DNA of 64,000 nt from an uncultured Bacteroidales bacterium (GCA_900542355.1 UQNE01000013.1:1-64000); one strand, 5' to 3'. Positions 26,696 through 36,153 are shown, counted from the stretch's first letter. Program-made: numbers and translations. The notes: a model not told the origin generated them from the sequence alone.

Positions 26696-28677
26696 AGTGT
26701 ATTCTCCTTTCCGTCGTTCAGACCATTTTCTTCCGGTTGATTCTTATATTGTTTCATTGTGTCCATCACAGAGATTACGGCTGCCACACTCGGGGCAAAA
26801 CTCATTCCGCCGTGTCCTCTGTAGGGCGGGTTGCCATCGTAGAGTTCGTTGAGCGTACCGATACAGAGTTCGCTCATCTCGCGCTCGTAGCCCACCAAGA
26901 GTCGCTCCATAAAACTGATACCGCTATGCTTATAGACAGTCATATACGCCCGGGCATACGCCGCAATGGTAGCAGGCCAGATAGGTCCGTTGTGGAAGTT
27001 ACGATCACGCTCTAACTGACCACCCACATAGAACGGACGGTAGTTGCCGCTCTTAGGGGAGAGTGTGCGCAAGCCACGGGGGGCGAGCAACTCCTTGGTG
27101 CAGATATCCACTACGGCTTTCATCTGCTTTCTATCGAGCGGCGAGTAGGGCAAGCCGGCACTCCATATCTGATTGGGTCGCACCTCCTTATCGTGGTAGT
27201 CGCCCACCACATAATCATCGAGGTAGAGACCATTCCAGAAAGTGCGCACAAACGAGTCGCGCACTATCTCCGCCTGGTATTCCATCAGGTCAGCCATAGC
27301 CTCCTTACCCATATCGCGCAGGAGTTCCTCGGTGAACTTAAGCGCATTGTACCACAGTGCGTTGATCTCGACCACATAGCCGGTGCGGGGAGTGATAGGT
27401 CGCCCATTCTCTACCGCAGACATCCATGTAGCGGGGTGTTCCGTGCCGTCCACCCAAATCAGTCCGTTTTGGTGCACAATAGCCCGCGGGTGGTTCTGAC
27501 GGCGGTAGAAATCCACTATCTCTCGGCATAACTCGCCATATTTCTCCGCTGCCTCGTGCACCGTATATTTATGTGCGTACTTTTGGCATGCACGCACAAA
27601 CCACAGCAGTGCATCAGGGTCGTCCATACCGGTCATCTTGATTTGGTCGGTTTGACCTGCCATAAACGCCCGTACCTCTCCGACGGCTGTCTTATCGATG
27701 ATAGCGTCCCAGTACTCGGGGCGGTCGATATCGAGCGTACAACTGGGGGTAGCGAAGAAAGCCGAACGCGCTTGGGCGTGATACCACGGATAGCCTGCCA
27801 AGAGGTAGCACTTATCACCTTCGCGTTTGTAGAACTGCGCCGCAGAGTTCTTCAAGCAAGCAAACATATCGGTGCGCGCATTGCGGCGTTTGAGTTCTTT
27901 TGTCCAGATAGTCTTCAGTTTGGAAGTATCGGTCTCGGTGATACCCGCAGCAAAGATGACGCTTTCGCCTTTGCGCATAGGCAACTCGAAATAGCCCGGC
28001 ACCATAAGGTCTTCTTTGTATTCATATCCCCGTTCCTGCTCTTTTGGATACTCGATTCCCTTGTACCAAGCGGGGTCGTGGTGATACTCGACAGCCTTGG
28101 AGAACTGCATATACAGGGCGGGGAACTCCGGGTACATGCGGTTGTATCTGCCATGTTCGCACTCGTCCATATTGGTGCAGGCACGCGCGTTCTCGTGGGT
28201 CAGTTCGTTCACTGAGCGGAAAGCCAAGAACGGGCGGAAGCGCAGCAGCGTAGGCGAGCCCGACTCGATGAGCGTGTAGCGTATCAGCACACGCGGCTCG
28301 AAACTGACCAGCATACGCTCTTTGGTAAGGATAACACCACCTACACGATAGGTAGTCTTGGATATTACCTCACAATCGAACTCGCGGATATACTTATGTC
28401 CGTTGGGCGAATAGGTGTTCTCGCCATATTTGTGCAAACCGAGGTTGAACTCTGCGCCGTGCTGAATGACGGTCTCATCGAGCGAACTGAGCAACACATA
28501 GTTGTCCTCGCCCAGTTCGGGCAGGGGCAACACCAACTGCCCATGGTACTTACGCGTGTTGCAATCTACCAGCGTGGTCGAGTTGTACGCCCCGGCACGA
28601 TTGGTGCGTATCATCTCTTTTTGGAGCGAGCGCTCCAAGTTGATCATCACCGTCTTGTCAAAATTGAGATAACTCAT
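26692..28677 (-). CDS. Glycogen debranching enzyme
   Basis: 661 residues, cytoplasmic. An N-terminal GDE domain (about 1-230: TNRAGAYNSTTLVDCNTRKY, LLSSLDETV, SFEPRVLIRY) precedes a (alpha/alpha)6 amylo-alpha-1,6-glucosidase domain (YPWYHAQARSAFFATPS, LIWVDGTEHPATWMS, RPNQIWSAGLPYSPL, HNGPIWPATIAAYARA). It removes alpha-1,6 branches from glycogen. It is 42 bp downstream of the mannose-1-phosphate guanylyltransferase and overlaps the synthase-like gene by 4 bp. Confidence 0.92.
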   Translation of the reverse strand: MSYLNFDKTVMINLERSLQKEMIRTNRAGAYNSTTLVDCNTRKYHGQLVLPLPELGEDNYVLLSSLDETVIQHGAEFNLGLHKYGENTYSPNGHKYIREFDCEVISKTTYRVGGVILTKERMLVSFEPRVLIRYTLIESGSPTLLRFRPFLAFRSVNELTHENARACTNMDECEHGRYNRMYPEFPALYMQFSKAVEYHHDPAWYKGIEYPKEQERGYEYKEDLMVPGYFELPMRKGESVIFAAGITETDTSKLKTIWTKELKRRNARTDMFACLKNSAAQFYKREGDKCYLLAGYPWYHAQARSAFFATPSCTLDIDRPEYWDAIIDKTAVGEVRAFMAGQTDQIKMTGMDDPDALLWFVRACQKYAHKYTVHEAAEKYGELCREIVDFYRRQNHPRAIVHQNGLIWVDGTEHPATWMSAVENGRPITPRTGYVVEINALWYNALKFTEELLRDMGKEAMADLMEYQAEIVRDSFVRTFWNGLYLDDYVVGDYHDKEVRPNQIWSAGLPYSPLDRKQMKAVVDICTKELLAPRGLRTLSPKSGNYRPFYVGGQLERDRNFHNGPIWPATIAAYARAYMTVYKHSGISFMERLLVGYEREMSELCIGTLNELYDGNPPYRGHGGMSFAPSVAAVISVMDTMKQYKNQPEENGLNDGKENTL

Positions 28678-28719
28678 ATAGGTAAAGATTTGTGTCTTTT
28701 GATTTTTGCGGATAGCGGT

Positions 28720-29883
28720 CTAATTGAACTTGCCATCAAAGCGGTCATTCACATCGTTGACAAACTGGCGGATCTGTTGCTCTTGCTCTTTGCGGCAGAT
28801 AAGCAGCACATTGCCCTGCTCGGCTACAATCATATCATCCAGCCCCTGAATTACCGCCAGTTTGCCGCTCTCCATGGTAACGATATTACGGTGGCTGTCG
28901 TAGTAGGACGCCTCGCTATGGAGCGTAACATTGCCGTTGTCGTCTTTGTCGGAGAGTTCGTAGAGCGACCCCCATGTACCAAGGTCTGACCAGCCAAAAT
29001 CGGCAGGCATGACATAGACATTCTGCGCTTTCTCCATCACGCCATAGTCGATACTGATATTCGGACAGGTGGGGAAAATACGCTGGATAAAATCGTCTTC
29101 CTTGTCGGTACCCATATAGAGGTGCCCCTCACGGAACTTCTCCACTATCTCGGGCAAGAAATAATGGAATGCGGCATAGATAGTGCGCAAGTTCCAAAGG
29201 AAGATACCGGAGTTCCATAAGAACTCGCCGCTCTCCATAAAGACCTTAGCCAATTCGAGGTTGGGTTTCTCGGTGAAAGTCTTCACCTTGCAGATACCCT
29301 GCTCGTTGCGCGAAGCGTCTTGCGCATTCTGCATTTGGATATAGCCATAGCCCGTTTCGGGGCGGGTAGGTTTCATTCCGAGAGTAAGGATAGCATCGTT
29401 TTTCTCGACGAAGCCGAGCCCTTGACGGATAGTCTGTTGGAAAGCCTGCTCTTGAAGGATCAGATGATCGCTCGGCGCGACTACGATATTGGCATCGTAT
29501 ATCGGACTGCTAATGTCGGGCAGTTCGTCTTTTGAGACTTTGCCGTCTGCGATGGCGCGTTGCAACTGTACGCCCTTGATATGCGATACGGCGTAGGCAA
29601 TACAAGGAGCGGTGTTACGCCTTGCCGGCTCGCAAAGCACCTGCTCCGGACGGAGGTCAGGCACCTGCTCCAACACCAAGTCTTTGTACTGCACATTGGT
29701 TACAATCAGCACATTCTCGATAGGAATAATCGGACGAAAGCGGTCAACGGTCATCTGGAGCAGACTGCGCCCCGTACCAAAGAAATCGAGGAACTGCTTG
29801 GGTTTGCTGTTTCTACTAAACGGCCAAAAGCGACTACCGATGCCGCCTGCCATTATCACACAATAGTTATTATTTTTCATCAT
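28720..29883 (-). CDS. manC: Mannose-1-phosphate guanylyltransferase
   Basis: 387 residues, only the nucleotidyltransferase part (no fused isomerase domain). Seen: the pyrophosphorylase signature VIMAGGIGSRFWPFSRNSKP, EPARRNTAPCIAYA, APSDHLI and KTFTEKP (the sugar-phosphate-binding F-E-K-P motif). It makes GDP-mannose, the donor for mannosylated or fucosylated surface glycans. It is first in the minus-strand run with the glycogen genes and is preceded by its own promoter and an unusual 22-bp-repeat leader of about 200 nt. Translation may begin at the second Met. Confidence 0.9.
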   Translation of the reverse strand: MMKNNNYCVIMAGGIGSRFWPFSRNSKPKQFLDFFGTGRSLLQMTVDRFRPIIPIENVLIVTNVQYKDLVLEQVPDLRPEQVLCEPARRNTAPCIAYAVSHIKGVQLQRAIADGKVSKDELPDISSPIYDANIVVAPSDHLILQEQAFQQTIRQGLGFVEKNDAILTLGMKPTRPETGYGYIQMQNAQDASRNEQGICKVKTFTEKPNLELAKVFMESGEFLWNSGIFLWNLRTIYAAFHYFLPEIVEKFREGHLYMGTDKEDDFIQRIFPTCPNISIDYGVMEKAQNVYVMPADFGWSDLGTWGSLYELSDKDDNGNVTLHSEASYYDSHRNIVTMESGKLAVIQGLDDMIVAEQGNVLLICRKEQEQQIRQFVNDVNDRFDGKFN

Positions 29884-29980
29884 GTCGGTTGGTAATTTTT
29901 ATGGTTAGTATTCTTTGAGGTGTTTTTCATTCGTTGGAGCCAAGGGAAACCTACGAGAGTACTTTAGACTAACTACGCAG

Positions 29981-30090
29981 CGGGCTTTTTCCTATTATTC
30001 CACGGGAACTTTTTCGCCCCACACAAGAGGCTTTTTATGCCCTATAGCAGGCTTTTCCGTACTCTGCGAGCGCTTTTCCAAACTCCGTGC
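29981..30090. repeat. 22-bp tandem repeat in the manC leader
   Basis: Five consecutive 22-bp units, each holding a GGC/GAAC + CTTTTT core: starts at 29981, 30003, 30025, 30047 and 30069. The array occupies the transcribed leader between the manC promoter and start codon. The units are diverged except for the core. Confidence 0.65.
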
Positions 30091-30120
30091 AAAGTTACTA
30101 CTTTTTCGGCATATATGCAA
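30089..30120 (-). promoter_or_regulatory. Bacteroidetes-type promoter for manC and glycogen genes
   Basis: On the minus strand TTG at 30118-30120 and TAACTTTG ending at 30090, spaced 20 bp. Predicted leader of about 200 nt to the manC start at 29883. Confidence 0.55.
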
Positions 30121-30183
30121 GCAAAAATAAAACTTTACAAAACAACCCTACAAAATTGCACATCGCGGTTCCGTGTATGCCAT

Positions 30184-30273
30184 GGTTCTCCATTAAAAGC
30201 CATATAAAACTATCAGGCGGTTTTGGTTCTCCAGTAATATCGACTAATTAACAGTTAAACATATAATTACCAT
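30184..30273. repeat. A/T-rich dispersed intergenic repeat, copy 2
   Basis: Shares the GGTTCTCCATTAAAAGCCAT block (30184-30203) and the GTTAAACATATAATTACCAT block (30254-30273) with 12961-13066, in reversed order. The CCATATAAA motif recurs at 30319. It is part of the 1,026-bp gap 29884-30909, which holds repeats and two promoters but no gene. Confidence 0.5.
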
Positions 30274-30375
30274 TATGCATTCTTCATTACGAACTATAAA
30301 TTTTCCATGCAGACCATATAAAAAGCCATTAAAACTTTCCTTTTTTGTCCCGAATGCAGAGGATGTTAGAGTTCC

Positions 30376-30540
30376 GAGTCTGTACCGAGACCATATCGGG
30401 TCGTTATTGGGTGATTATGCGGTGATTAAGGGGTGATTATGCGGTGATTATGCGGTGATTAAGCAAATCCGACCATAGTCCGACCATACTCTGCCCATAT
30501 CCAAGCCATGGCTCGTCCATATCCCGCCATTCCGACCTGC
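30376..30540. repeat. 11-bp-periodic array, copy 1
   Basis: Cut from 30376, the sequence falls into fifteen 11-bp units. Five are variants of GGGTGATTATG/CGGTGATTAAG, followed by CAAATCCGACC, ATAGTCCGACC, ATACTCTGCCC, ATATCCAAGCC, ATGGCTCGTCC and others. The same succession of unit types occurs at 42598-42762. 11 bp is not a multiple of three and no gene is present. It lies about 180 bp upstream of the promoter of the secreted-protein gene at 30910. Confidence 0.8.
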
Positions 30541-30691
30541 GCACCGTGCATTTACATTCTAACCGGTCCAATCGCACCGATAATGCCACTGCCACAAGAC
30601 GCAGCCGGACAGAGCCCTATTCTGCATATTTATTTGCATATTCACATTGCACATTGACAAAACACGCATAAAATCACTTTTTATGCACAAA

Positions 30692-30726
30692 TTGTTGCAT
30701 ATATCAGAATTATGCCGTATCTTTGC
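30692..30726 (+). promoter_or_regulatory. Bacteroidetes-type promoter for the 30910 gene
   Basis: TTG at 30695-30697 and TATCTTTG at 30718-30725, spaced 20 bp. The predicted leader is about 180 nt. It ends in an A-rich stretch before the ATG at 30910. Confidence 0.6.
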
Positions 30727-30909
30727 GAAGTCAATTGCTGTATATCTTGCATAAATATCAAACGCATCCTATCTATAAGGGAAACAAGATGCCAAATGGA
30801 AACAAAGGTACAGGAGCATTATAGATGGGCAGCCAAGATATAGATGTAAAGATACGACAGCAAGGACAAGGTATCAGTCTATTCAAAAACAACTAAACTA
30901 ATAAAAAGT

Positions 30910-32361
30910 ATGAGAAAAGTTTTATCTCTTTTCTGCGCGGCACTGATGGTACTGAGTGCAAGCGCATTTCCTCAAGCAAAATCGATAGCGAATGCGAAGA
31001 ACATCGCTGAGTTGAAAGCAACGCTGCCCACCGTGAAGGCACAAATGGGCAGCAAGGAGCGTTTGGCGGCAGCACCAGCAAGCACCGTAAAGAAAGCACC
31101 TGCCGTAGTGGCAGACGGCAAGATTGTTGCCGATTATGCACAGGGTATGTACTACAGCGCAGACTTCACAGAAACCACAGCCTATTGGAATTTTGGCTTT
31201 TTCAACGGAAGTGTTTATGCTGCAGAGGTATTGGTAAATGCTATTGCGGATGACCAGATTGCAGGCACTTATACGATTGCAGAGGGAAATGGTGATGTGG
31301 TTGTAGCGGCAGGCGATACCGCAACCATCACTTCGGGTACGCTCACCATTACTTATGCCGCGCCCAACTACCACTTTTCGCTCAGTGCCACTTGCGACAA
31401 CGGCAACACCTACACTTTGGAGTTGGACTATGCCATAGAAGAGTTCATCGCTATTGACTATATGCGCTATTACTACTTACAATTGGGCTATGGTGCACTC
31501 CTTGGTATTACCAGTATCAATGACTGCTTGATAGAGTTGGACGACGCTCCTTTCTATCCCACAGGCAAGACCATTGAAGTAGTATGCCCGAATGCCAGTT
31601 TCCTCAACGACTTCACTGAGAGTATGGGGGCACTCCAAGTATATAACGATGGCGATGAGTACTACGCAAGTATTGCCATTTATTCCGACCATGTAGAGAG
31701 CGGTTACAACAAAGATAACATCTACTACGACTACACTTTCCTTGCTATCTACACCGACACCGTTGAAGATGGCTACATAGAAGTAGAGTTCAAGAAATAT
31801 GCAAGCGACACCGTTACCGTAAAAGTAGTAGGCGACACCACTATGGTAGATGCTTCGCTGATGGGCAAAGACGGCAACATCTACCACATCGTGATGAAGC
31901 ACTATATCCCCACCCCTACTTCGTTTGTAAATGTAGTATTCGACAATGGCAAGGCATACGCAAGCGCAGATGACTACGGCAATTTGATGGACTTTACCGC
32001 AGAAAACGACACCTACAAAATCGGCGTTAACCTCAACTGGACGGGTGTCGGCACCTACACACAAGAGGATATGAACGGCCTAAACAACTATGACGAAGAA
32101 ACGAGTTACCTGGTTAATGTTGCCAATAGGCAGTTTATCAACATCATCGCTGCTACGATGACTGTTGCAGACGACTATTCGTTCACCGCACAGTTTATCA
32201 GCACCGATGCTGTACAATACAACATCACCTTCAAGGCTACCGAGACCGCTCTCGATAACACCACGCTCGATGCTACGCCTGCGCAGAAACTGATTCGCGA
32301 CGGGCAACTCGTCATCATCAAAGGCGGCGTAGAGTATAACGCACTCGGTGTACAACTCTAA
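30910..32361 (+). CDS. Secreted beta-rich protein, C-terminal motif shared with the DUF4465 protein
   Basis: 483 residues. The signal peptide ends near SASA (about 20). A Lys/Ala-rich segment follows, then two or more similar beta-rich domains with acidic, Tyr-rich strands and repeated NGNTYTLELDY / GNIYHIVMKHY-type lines, as in Bacteroidetes surface proteins of unknown role. The final 25 residues (QKLIRDGQLVIIKGGVEYNA, then LGVQL) resemble the end of the secreted protein at 47356-48231. It has its own promoter and a strong terminator, so it is monocistronic. The function is unknown; export by T9SS is possible. Confidence 0.75.
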   Translation: MRKVLSLFCAALMVLSASAFPQAKSIANAKNIAELKATLPTVKAQMGSKERLAAAPASTVKKAPAVVADGKIVADYAQGMYYSADFTETTAYWNFGFFNGSVYAAEVLVNAIADDQIAGTYTIAEGNGDVVVAAGDTATITSGTLTITYAAPNYHFSLSATCDNGNTYTLELDYAIEEFIAIDYMRYYYLQLGYGALLGITSINDCLIELDDAPFYPTGKTIEVVCPNASFLNDFTESMGALQVYNDGDEYYASIAIYSDHVESGYNKDNIYYDYTFLAIYTDTVEDGYIEVEFKKYASDTVTVKVVGDTTMVDASLMGKDGNIYHIVMKHYIPTPTSFVNVVFDNGKAYASADDYGNLMDFTAENDTYKIGVNLNWTGVGTYTQEDMNGLNNYDEETSYLVNVANRQFINIIAATMTVADDYSFTAQFISTDAVQYNITFKATETALDNTTLDATPAQKLIRDGQLVIIKGGVEYNALGVQL

Positions 32362-32396
32362 ACAGCAGACATCGCTACCTGAATAGCATTTTTACT

Positions 32397-32441
32397 AAAA
32401 AAGGCTGCCCGACACTTTGATGATGTCGGGCAGTCTTTTTT
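32397..32441 (+). terminator. Rho-independent terminator after the 30910 gene
   Basis: Stem CTGCCCGAC (32405-32413) with GTCGGGCAG (32425-32433), then a T run to 32441. An A run precedes it, so it could also act on the minus strand. Confidence 0.85.
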
Positions 32442-32489
32442 ATTAGTAGATGATTGGGGATTATAAATGCTATAGATATTCTCGGGATT

Positions 32490-32548
32490 CTAGGTGTGCT
32501 AGATGCTCTAGCAAATTCTAGACATTCTAGATTCTCTAGGGATTCTAG
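32490..32548. repeat. CTAG-rich 9-bp-periodic array
   Basis: Seven CTAG tetramers at 32490, 32499, 32508, 32518, 32527, 32536 and 32545, that is, every 9 bp with one 10-bp step. The local consensus is near ATTCTAGGG. CTAG is normally rare in bacterial DNA. The array lies between the terminator of the 30910 gene and the end of prfB. Confidence 0.75.
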
Positions 32549-32586
32549 GGAGGGCTATGTTTTTAGAATTCTTATTCTTTTGGAGA

Positions 32587-33693
32587 CTATTCGGGGAACT
32601 CCATAAGGTAGGCTTTGATAAAGCCATCGATGTCGCCGTCCATCACGGCATTGACATTGGAGGTTTGATAGTTGGTGCGATGGTCTTTGACACGGCGGTC
32701 GTCGAAGACATAGGAGCGAATCTGACTACCCCACTCTATCTTCTTTTTGCCCGCTTCGACCTTGGCTGCGGCTTGGCGGCGTTTCTCCAATTCGAGTTCG
32801 TACAACTGGCTACGCAAGTGTCGCAAAGCGTTCTCACGGTTCTTGGGCTGGTCGCGCGTCTCGGTATTCTCGATGACTATCTCGTCAGGTTGATTGGTGA
32901 GCGGGTTGATGAACTTATAGTGAAGCCGAACGCCCGACTCGACCTTGTTCACATTCTGTCCGCCTGCGCCCGACGAGCGGAAAGTATCCCACGATATACC
33001 TGCGGGGTTGACATCTATCTCAATGCTATCGTCGATGAGCGGCACCACAAAGACCGATGCGAATGAGGTCATTCGTTTGCCCTGCGCATTGTATGGACTG
33101 ACGCGCACCAAACGATGTACACCATTCTCGCTCTTGAGGTAGCCGTATGCCATATCACCCTCGACATTGAAAGTAACGGTTTTGATACCTGCCTCATCGC
33201 CCTCTTGGAGGTTGGTGATTGTAACCTTATAGTTGTGCTTCTCGCAGTAGCGTTGGTACATGCGCATCAACTGTTCAGCCCAGTCCTGCGCCTCGGTACC
33301 ACCCGCTCCGGCTACAATCTTCAATACCGCCGGCATCTGGTCTTCCTCGTGGGAAAGCATATTCTTCATCTCGAGGTCTTCTACCTCTTTGACAGCGTGT
33401 GCGTAAGCGGCATCCACTTCCTCTTCGGTAACCAACTCCTCGCGGTAGTACTCAAACGCCAACTGCAACTCCTCGACGGCTGCTCTGACGCCTTCGTAAC
33501 CCTCAATCCAACTCTTGATAGCCTTCACCTTACGCATCTGCGCCTCGGCGGCTTTGGCATCGTCCCAAAAGCCCGGAGCCTGCGTATGCAACTCCTCTTC
33601 CTCTAACTGAATGCGCTTCTCGTCGATAGCAAGATATTGCTTCAGTTTCTCCGCTCTGCCTTGAATGTCTTTTAGTTGTTCTATTGTAATCAT
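32587..33693 (-). CDS. prfB: Peptide chain release factor 2
   Basis: 368 residues. N-terminal helical domain, PCRF region, then the catalytic SSGAGGQNVNKVESGVRLHY (GGQ motif) and a stop-codon-recognition loop region. It releases peptides at UGA and UAA. The early site that in many bacteria reads CTT TGA and needs a +1 frameshift is here an in-frame CTT GCT (QYLAID), so the autoregulatory frameshift is absent. It ends 39 bp past the CTAG array. A divergent promoter region lies at 33761-33810. Confidence 0.95.
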   Translation of the reverse strand: MITIEQLKDIQGRAEKLKQYLAIDEKRIQLEEEELHTQAPGFWDDAKAAEAQMRKVKAIKSWIEGYEGVRAAVEELQLAFEYYREELVTEEEVDAAYAHAVKEVEDLEMKNMLSHEEDQMPAVLKIVAGAGGTEAQDWAEQLMRMYQRYCEKHNYKVTITNLQEGDEAGIKTVTFNVEGDMAYGYLKSENGVHRLVRVSPYNAQGKRMTSFASVFVVPLIDDSIEIDVNPAGISWDTFRSSGAGGQNVNKVESGVRLHYKFINPLTNQPDEIVIENTETRDQPKNRENALRHLRSQLYELELEKRRQAAAKVEAGKKKIEWGSQIRSYVFDDRRVKDHRTNYQTSNVNAVMDGDIDGFIKAYLMEFPE

Positions 33694-33777
33694 TGTAAGT
33701 TTCTTTTAGTTGGCAGCCCTCGTTTAAGCGTATGAGGCTCTGCCAATTAGGAAAATCCGTGCAAAGGTACACTTTTT

Positions 33778-33810
33778 TTTGCACATATAAAAATTTTGTT
33801 GTACTTTTGT
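33778..33810 (+). promoter_or_regulatory. Promoter for the DUF349 gene (divergent from prfB)
   Basis: TTTG at 33778-33781 and TACTTTTG at 33802-33809, spaced 20 bp. On the opposite strand a TACCTTTG (33762-33769) is the likely -7 box for prfB, though its -33 element is weak. Confidence 0.5.
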
Positions 33811-33894
33811 CGCGTAAATTAAATCTTGCCCTATTGGGGCATCTAAATCTGCCATACAGGCACAATGCACCGCGCCGGAAGGCGTACTATCTTT

Positions 33895-35478
33895 ATGGAA
33901 AACGAACAACTAAACGAGACCCTGCAACCCCAAGAGGCGGCTGCACAGGAGGAAAAACAAATGGAGACCGCACAGCAAGAAACGGCTCAACCGACTGCTG
34001 AAGAGACAAAACAGCAATTGGTGGCTCAATTAAAAGACTTGCTCACGCAGAATGTATCCGAAATCAAGGATCAAGTGGAAGTACTCAAGACCAAGTTCTA
34101 TCGCGAGTACCACCAAGGTCTTGAGGCTGCAAAGAAAGCGGCTGAAGAGGCTGCTGCCGCTGCGGGCGAGACGCTCGAGATGTGGCAACCGGCTATCGAT
34201 GAGGCAGAGTTGCAGTTTCGTGAGTTGCTCAACCAATACAAACAAAAACGCGCAGAAGCCACCGCCAAAGCCGAGGCAGAGATGAAGCAGAACCTGCTCC
34301 GCAAGCAGAACATCCTCGACCAGATGAAGGAAATGGCACAAGCCGAGACAGCCGATGTAACAGACAATATCAAGAAGATGCGCGACCTCCGCACCGAGTG
34401 GAAATCGATAGGCGCAGTGCCCCCGCAAAACGCCCAAGAGATAGGCAAACTCTATCAGCAGTACCAGGAGCAGTTTTATGATTTGGTGAAGATAAACATC
34501 GAGTTGCGCGACCTTGATTTTAAGAAGAACCTCGAAGCAAAGACCCTGCTCTGCGAGGCAGCGGAGAAACTCAAAGAGAACCCGAATGTAGTGGAGGCAA
34601 GTCGTGCTTTGCAACAGTTGCACGAGGAGTGGGCAGAGATTGGTCCCGTGGCTCGCGAGTTGCGCGAAGACCTTTGGAACCGATTCAAAGAGGCTTCTAC
34701 CGCTATCAACAAGAAACACCAAGCCTATTTCGATGAGTTGCATGCCAAAGAGGCAGAGAACCTTGAAAAGAAACAGGCACTCATCGCCCGCCTGCGTGAG
34801 ATAGACTATTCCGGCTACAAGACCACTCGCCAATGGGACGAGGCAACCGAGTTGATACAGTCGATACAAGGCGAATGGCGTACTATCGGTTTTGCACCCA
34901 AGAAACAGAACCAAGCCATCTATGAGGAGTATCGCGCTATCTGCGATGCTTTCTTCAAGGCAAAGACCACTTTCTATAAAGACCTGCGCGAGGGCTTCAA
35001 CGACAACCTGCGCCGCAAACGCGAACTCATCGAGAAAGCCGAGCAACTGAAACTCAGCACCGATTGGAAAGCAACCACCGACGAGATGATTGCACTCCAA
35101 AACGAATGGAAAAAAATTGGTCCCGTAGCCCGCAAGTACTCCGATGAGTTGTGGAAGAAATTCTCCGATACCTGCGATGAGTTTTTCAATGCTAAACGCG
35201 AGGCCAATCGCTCTGTTCGTGAGGCTTATCAGCAGAAGAAAGAGGCGGCTAAAGCACAGTTCAGCAAGCGTGTCGAGAGCATGACTGACCGCCAAAAACT
35301 GACGCGTATGTACGCCAACCTCCAACAGGAAATCAAAACGGCAGAGAACAACATCCTTTTCTTCACCGGCAAGACCAAGACTGCCAATAAGTTGGTGGAC
35401 GATATGCAGAAGAAAATCGACTCCCTCAAAGCACAACTCCGCGAGTTGGAAGACAAAATCAACAAGATGGAGGACTAA
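33895..35478 (+). CDS. DUF349 repeat protein
   Basis: 527 residues from the ATG at 33895; an upstream ATG at 33865 would add ten residues and is less likely. A Gln/Glu/Ala-rich low-complexity start (to about 50) is followed by at least five helical DUF349 repeats, each with a core like EWKSIGAVPP, EWAEIGPVARE, EWRTIGFAPKK or EWKKIGPVARK, then a C-terminal coiled coil. Cytoplasmic; the family is widespread and of unsettled role, with links to replication or stress in some bacteria. It is followed after 6 bp by ftsE. Confidence 0.9.
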   Translation: MENEQLNETLQPQEAAAQEEKQMETAQQETAQPTAEETKQQLVAQLKDLLTQNVSEIKDQVEVLKTKFYREYHQGLEAAKKAAEEAAAAAGETLEMWQPAIDEAELQFRELLNQYKQKRAEATAKAEAEMKQNLLRKQNILDQMKEMAQAETADVTDNIKKMRDLRTEWKSIGAVPPQNAQEIGKLYQQYQEQFYDLVKINIELRDLDFKKNLEAKTLLCEAAEKLKENPNVVEASRALQQLHEEWAEIGPVARELREDLWNRFKEASTAINKKHQAYFDELHAKEAENLEKKQALIARLREIDYSGYKTTRQWDEATELIQSIQGEWRTIGFAPKKQNQAIYEEYRAICDAFFKAKTTFYKDLREGFNDNLRRKRELIEKAEQLKLSTDWKATTDEMIALQNEWKKIGPVARKYSDELWKKFSDTCDEFFNAKREANRSVREAYQQKKEAAKAQFSKRVESMTDRQKLTRMYANLQQEIKTAENNILFFTGKTKTANKLVDDMQKKIDSLKAQLRELEDKINKMED

Positions 35479-35484
35479 CCCCTG

Positions 35485-36153
35485 ATGGCATCGGAACTAA
35501 TTAAATATACGGATGTAGAGATACACCAGGCGGAGCAGATAGTGCTTACCGATGTCAACCTAACCGTCCAAGCAGGTGAGATGATTTACCTGCTCGGTAA
35601 GGTAGGTAGCGGCAAATCGAGTCTGATGAAGACTATCTATGGTGCACTCCCTATTGCTGCCGGTTCAGCAGAGGTATTGGGACAAGATATGGCGAAGATC
35701 CGCCGTCGCCAACTGCCCTATCTGCGTCGCCGCCTCGGTATTGTCTTTCAAGACTATAAGTTGCTCACCGATAGGAGCGTGGAGGATAACCTGCTCTTTG
35801 TGCTGAAGGCAACGGGATGGAAAGACAAGACGCTGATGAAAGCGCATGTGAAGGAGGTGTTGGAGCAGGTAGGAATGGAGAAGAAAGCCTACAAACGCCC
35901 ACACCAGTTGTCCGGAGGAGAGCAGCAGCGTGTGGTCATTGCCCGTGCGCTACTCAACACACCCGAACTGATTTTGGCAGACGAACCGACAGGGAATCTC
36001 GACCCCGAGACCGGCAACGAGATTATGGAACTGCTCCATAGCATTAGTTGCGCAGGTATAACCGTCATTGTTTCTACCCACAACACCCTTTGGCCCGAGC
36101 GTTATCCGGGTCGTCGTTGGGAGTTCCGCGATGGCAAAATTACCGAGTTATAA
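35485..36153 (+). CDS. ftsE: FtsE-type ABC transporter ATP-binding protein
   Basis: 222 residues, a complete ABC ATPase: Walker A GKVGSGKSS, Q-loop VFQDYKLL, signature LSGGEQQR, Walker B LILADEPTGNLD and the switch His in STHN. It best matches FtsE, which with FtsX couples cell division to peptidoglycan hydrolysis at the inner membrane. No ftsX lies in the window, so the partner would be elsewhere. A LolD-type role cannot be excluded; a LolC/E-type permease is encoded at 44256-45506. Confidence 0.82.
   Translation: MASELIKYTDVEIHQAEQIVLTDVNLTVQAGEMIYLLGKVGSGKSSLMKTIYGALPIAAGSAEVLGQDMAKIRRRQLPYLRRRLGIVFQDYKLLTDRSVEDNLLFVLKATGWKDKTLMKAHVKEVLEQVGMEKKAYKRPHQLSGGEQQRVVIARALLNTPELILADEPTGNLDPETGNEIMELLHSISCAGITVIVSTHNTLWPERYPGRRWEFRDGKITEL

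Noticed and set aside
34030..35436. 468-codon open frame on the minus strand opposite the DUF349 gene
   Set aside because: It mirrors the Glu/Gln/Lys-rich DUF349 gene; the translation is Leu-rich without recognisable motifs, while the plus-strand frame has clear repeats.
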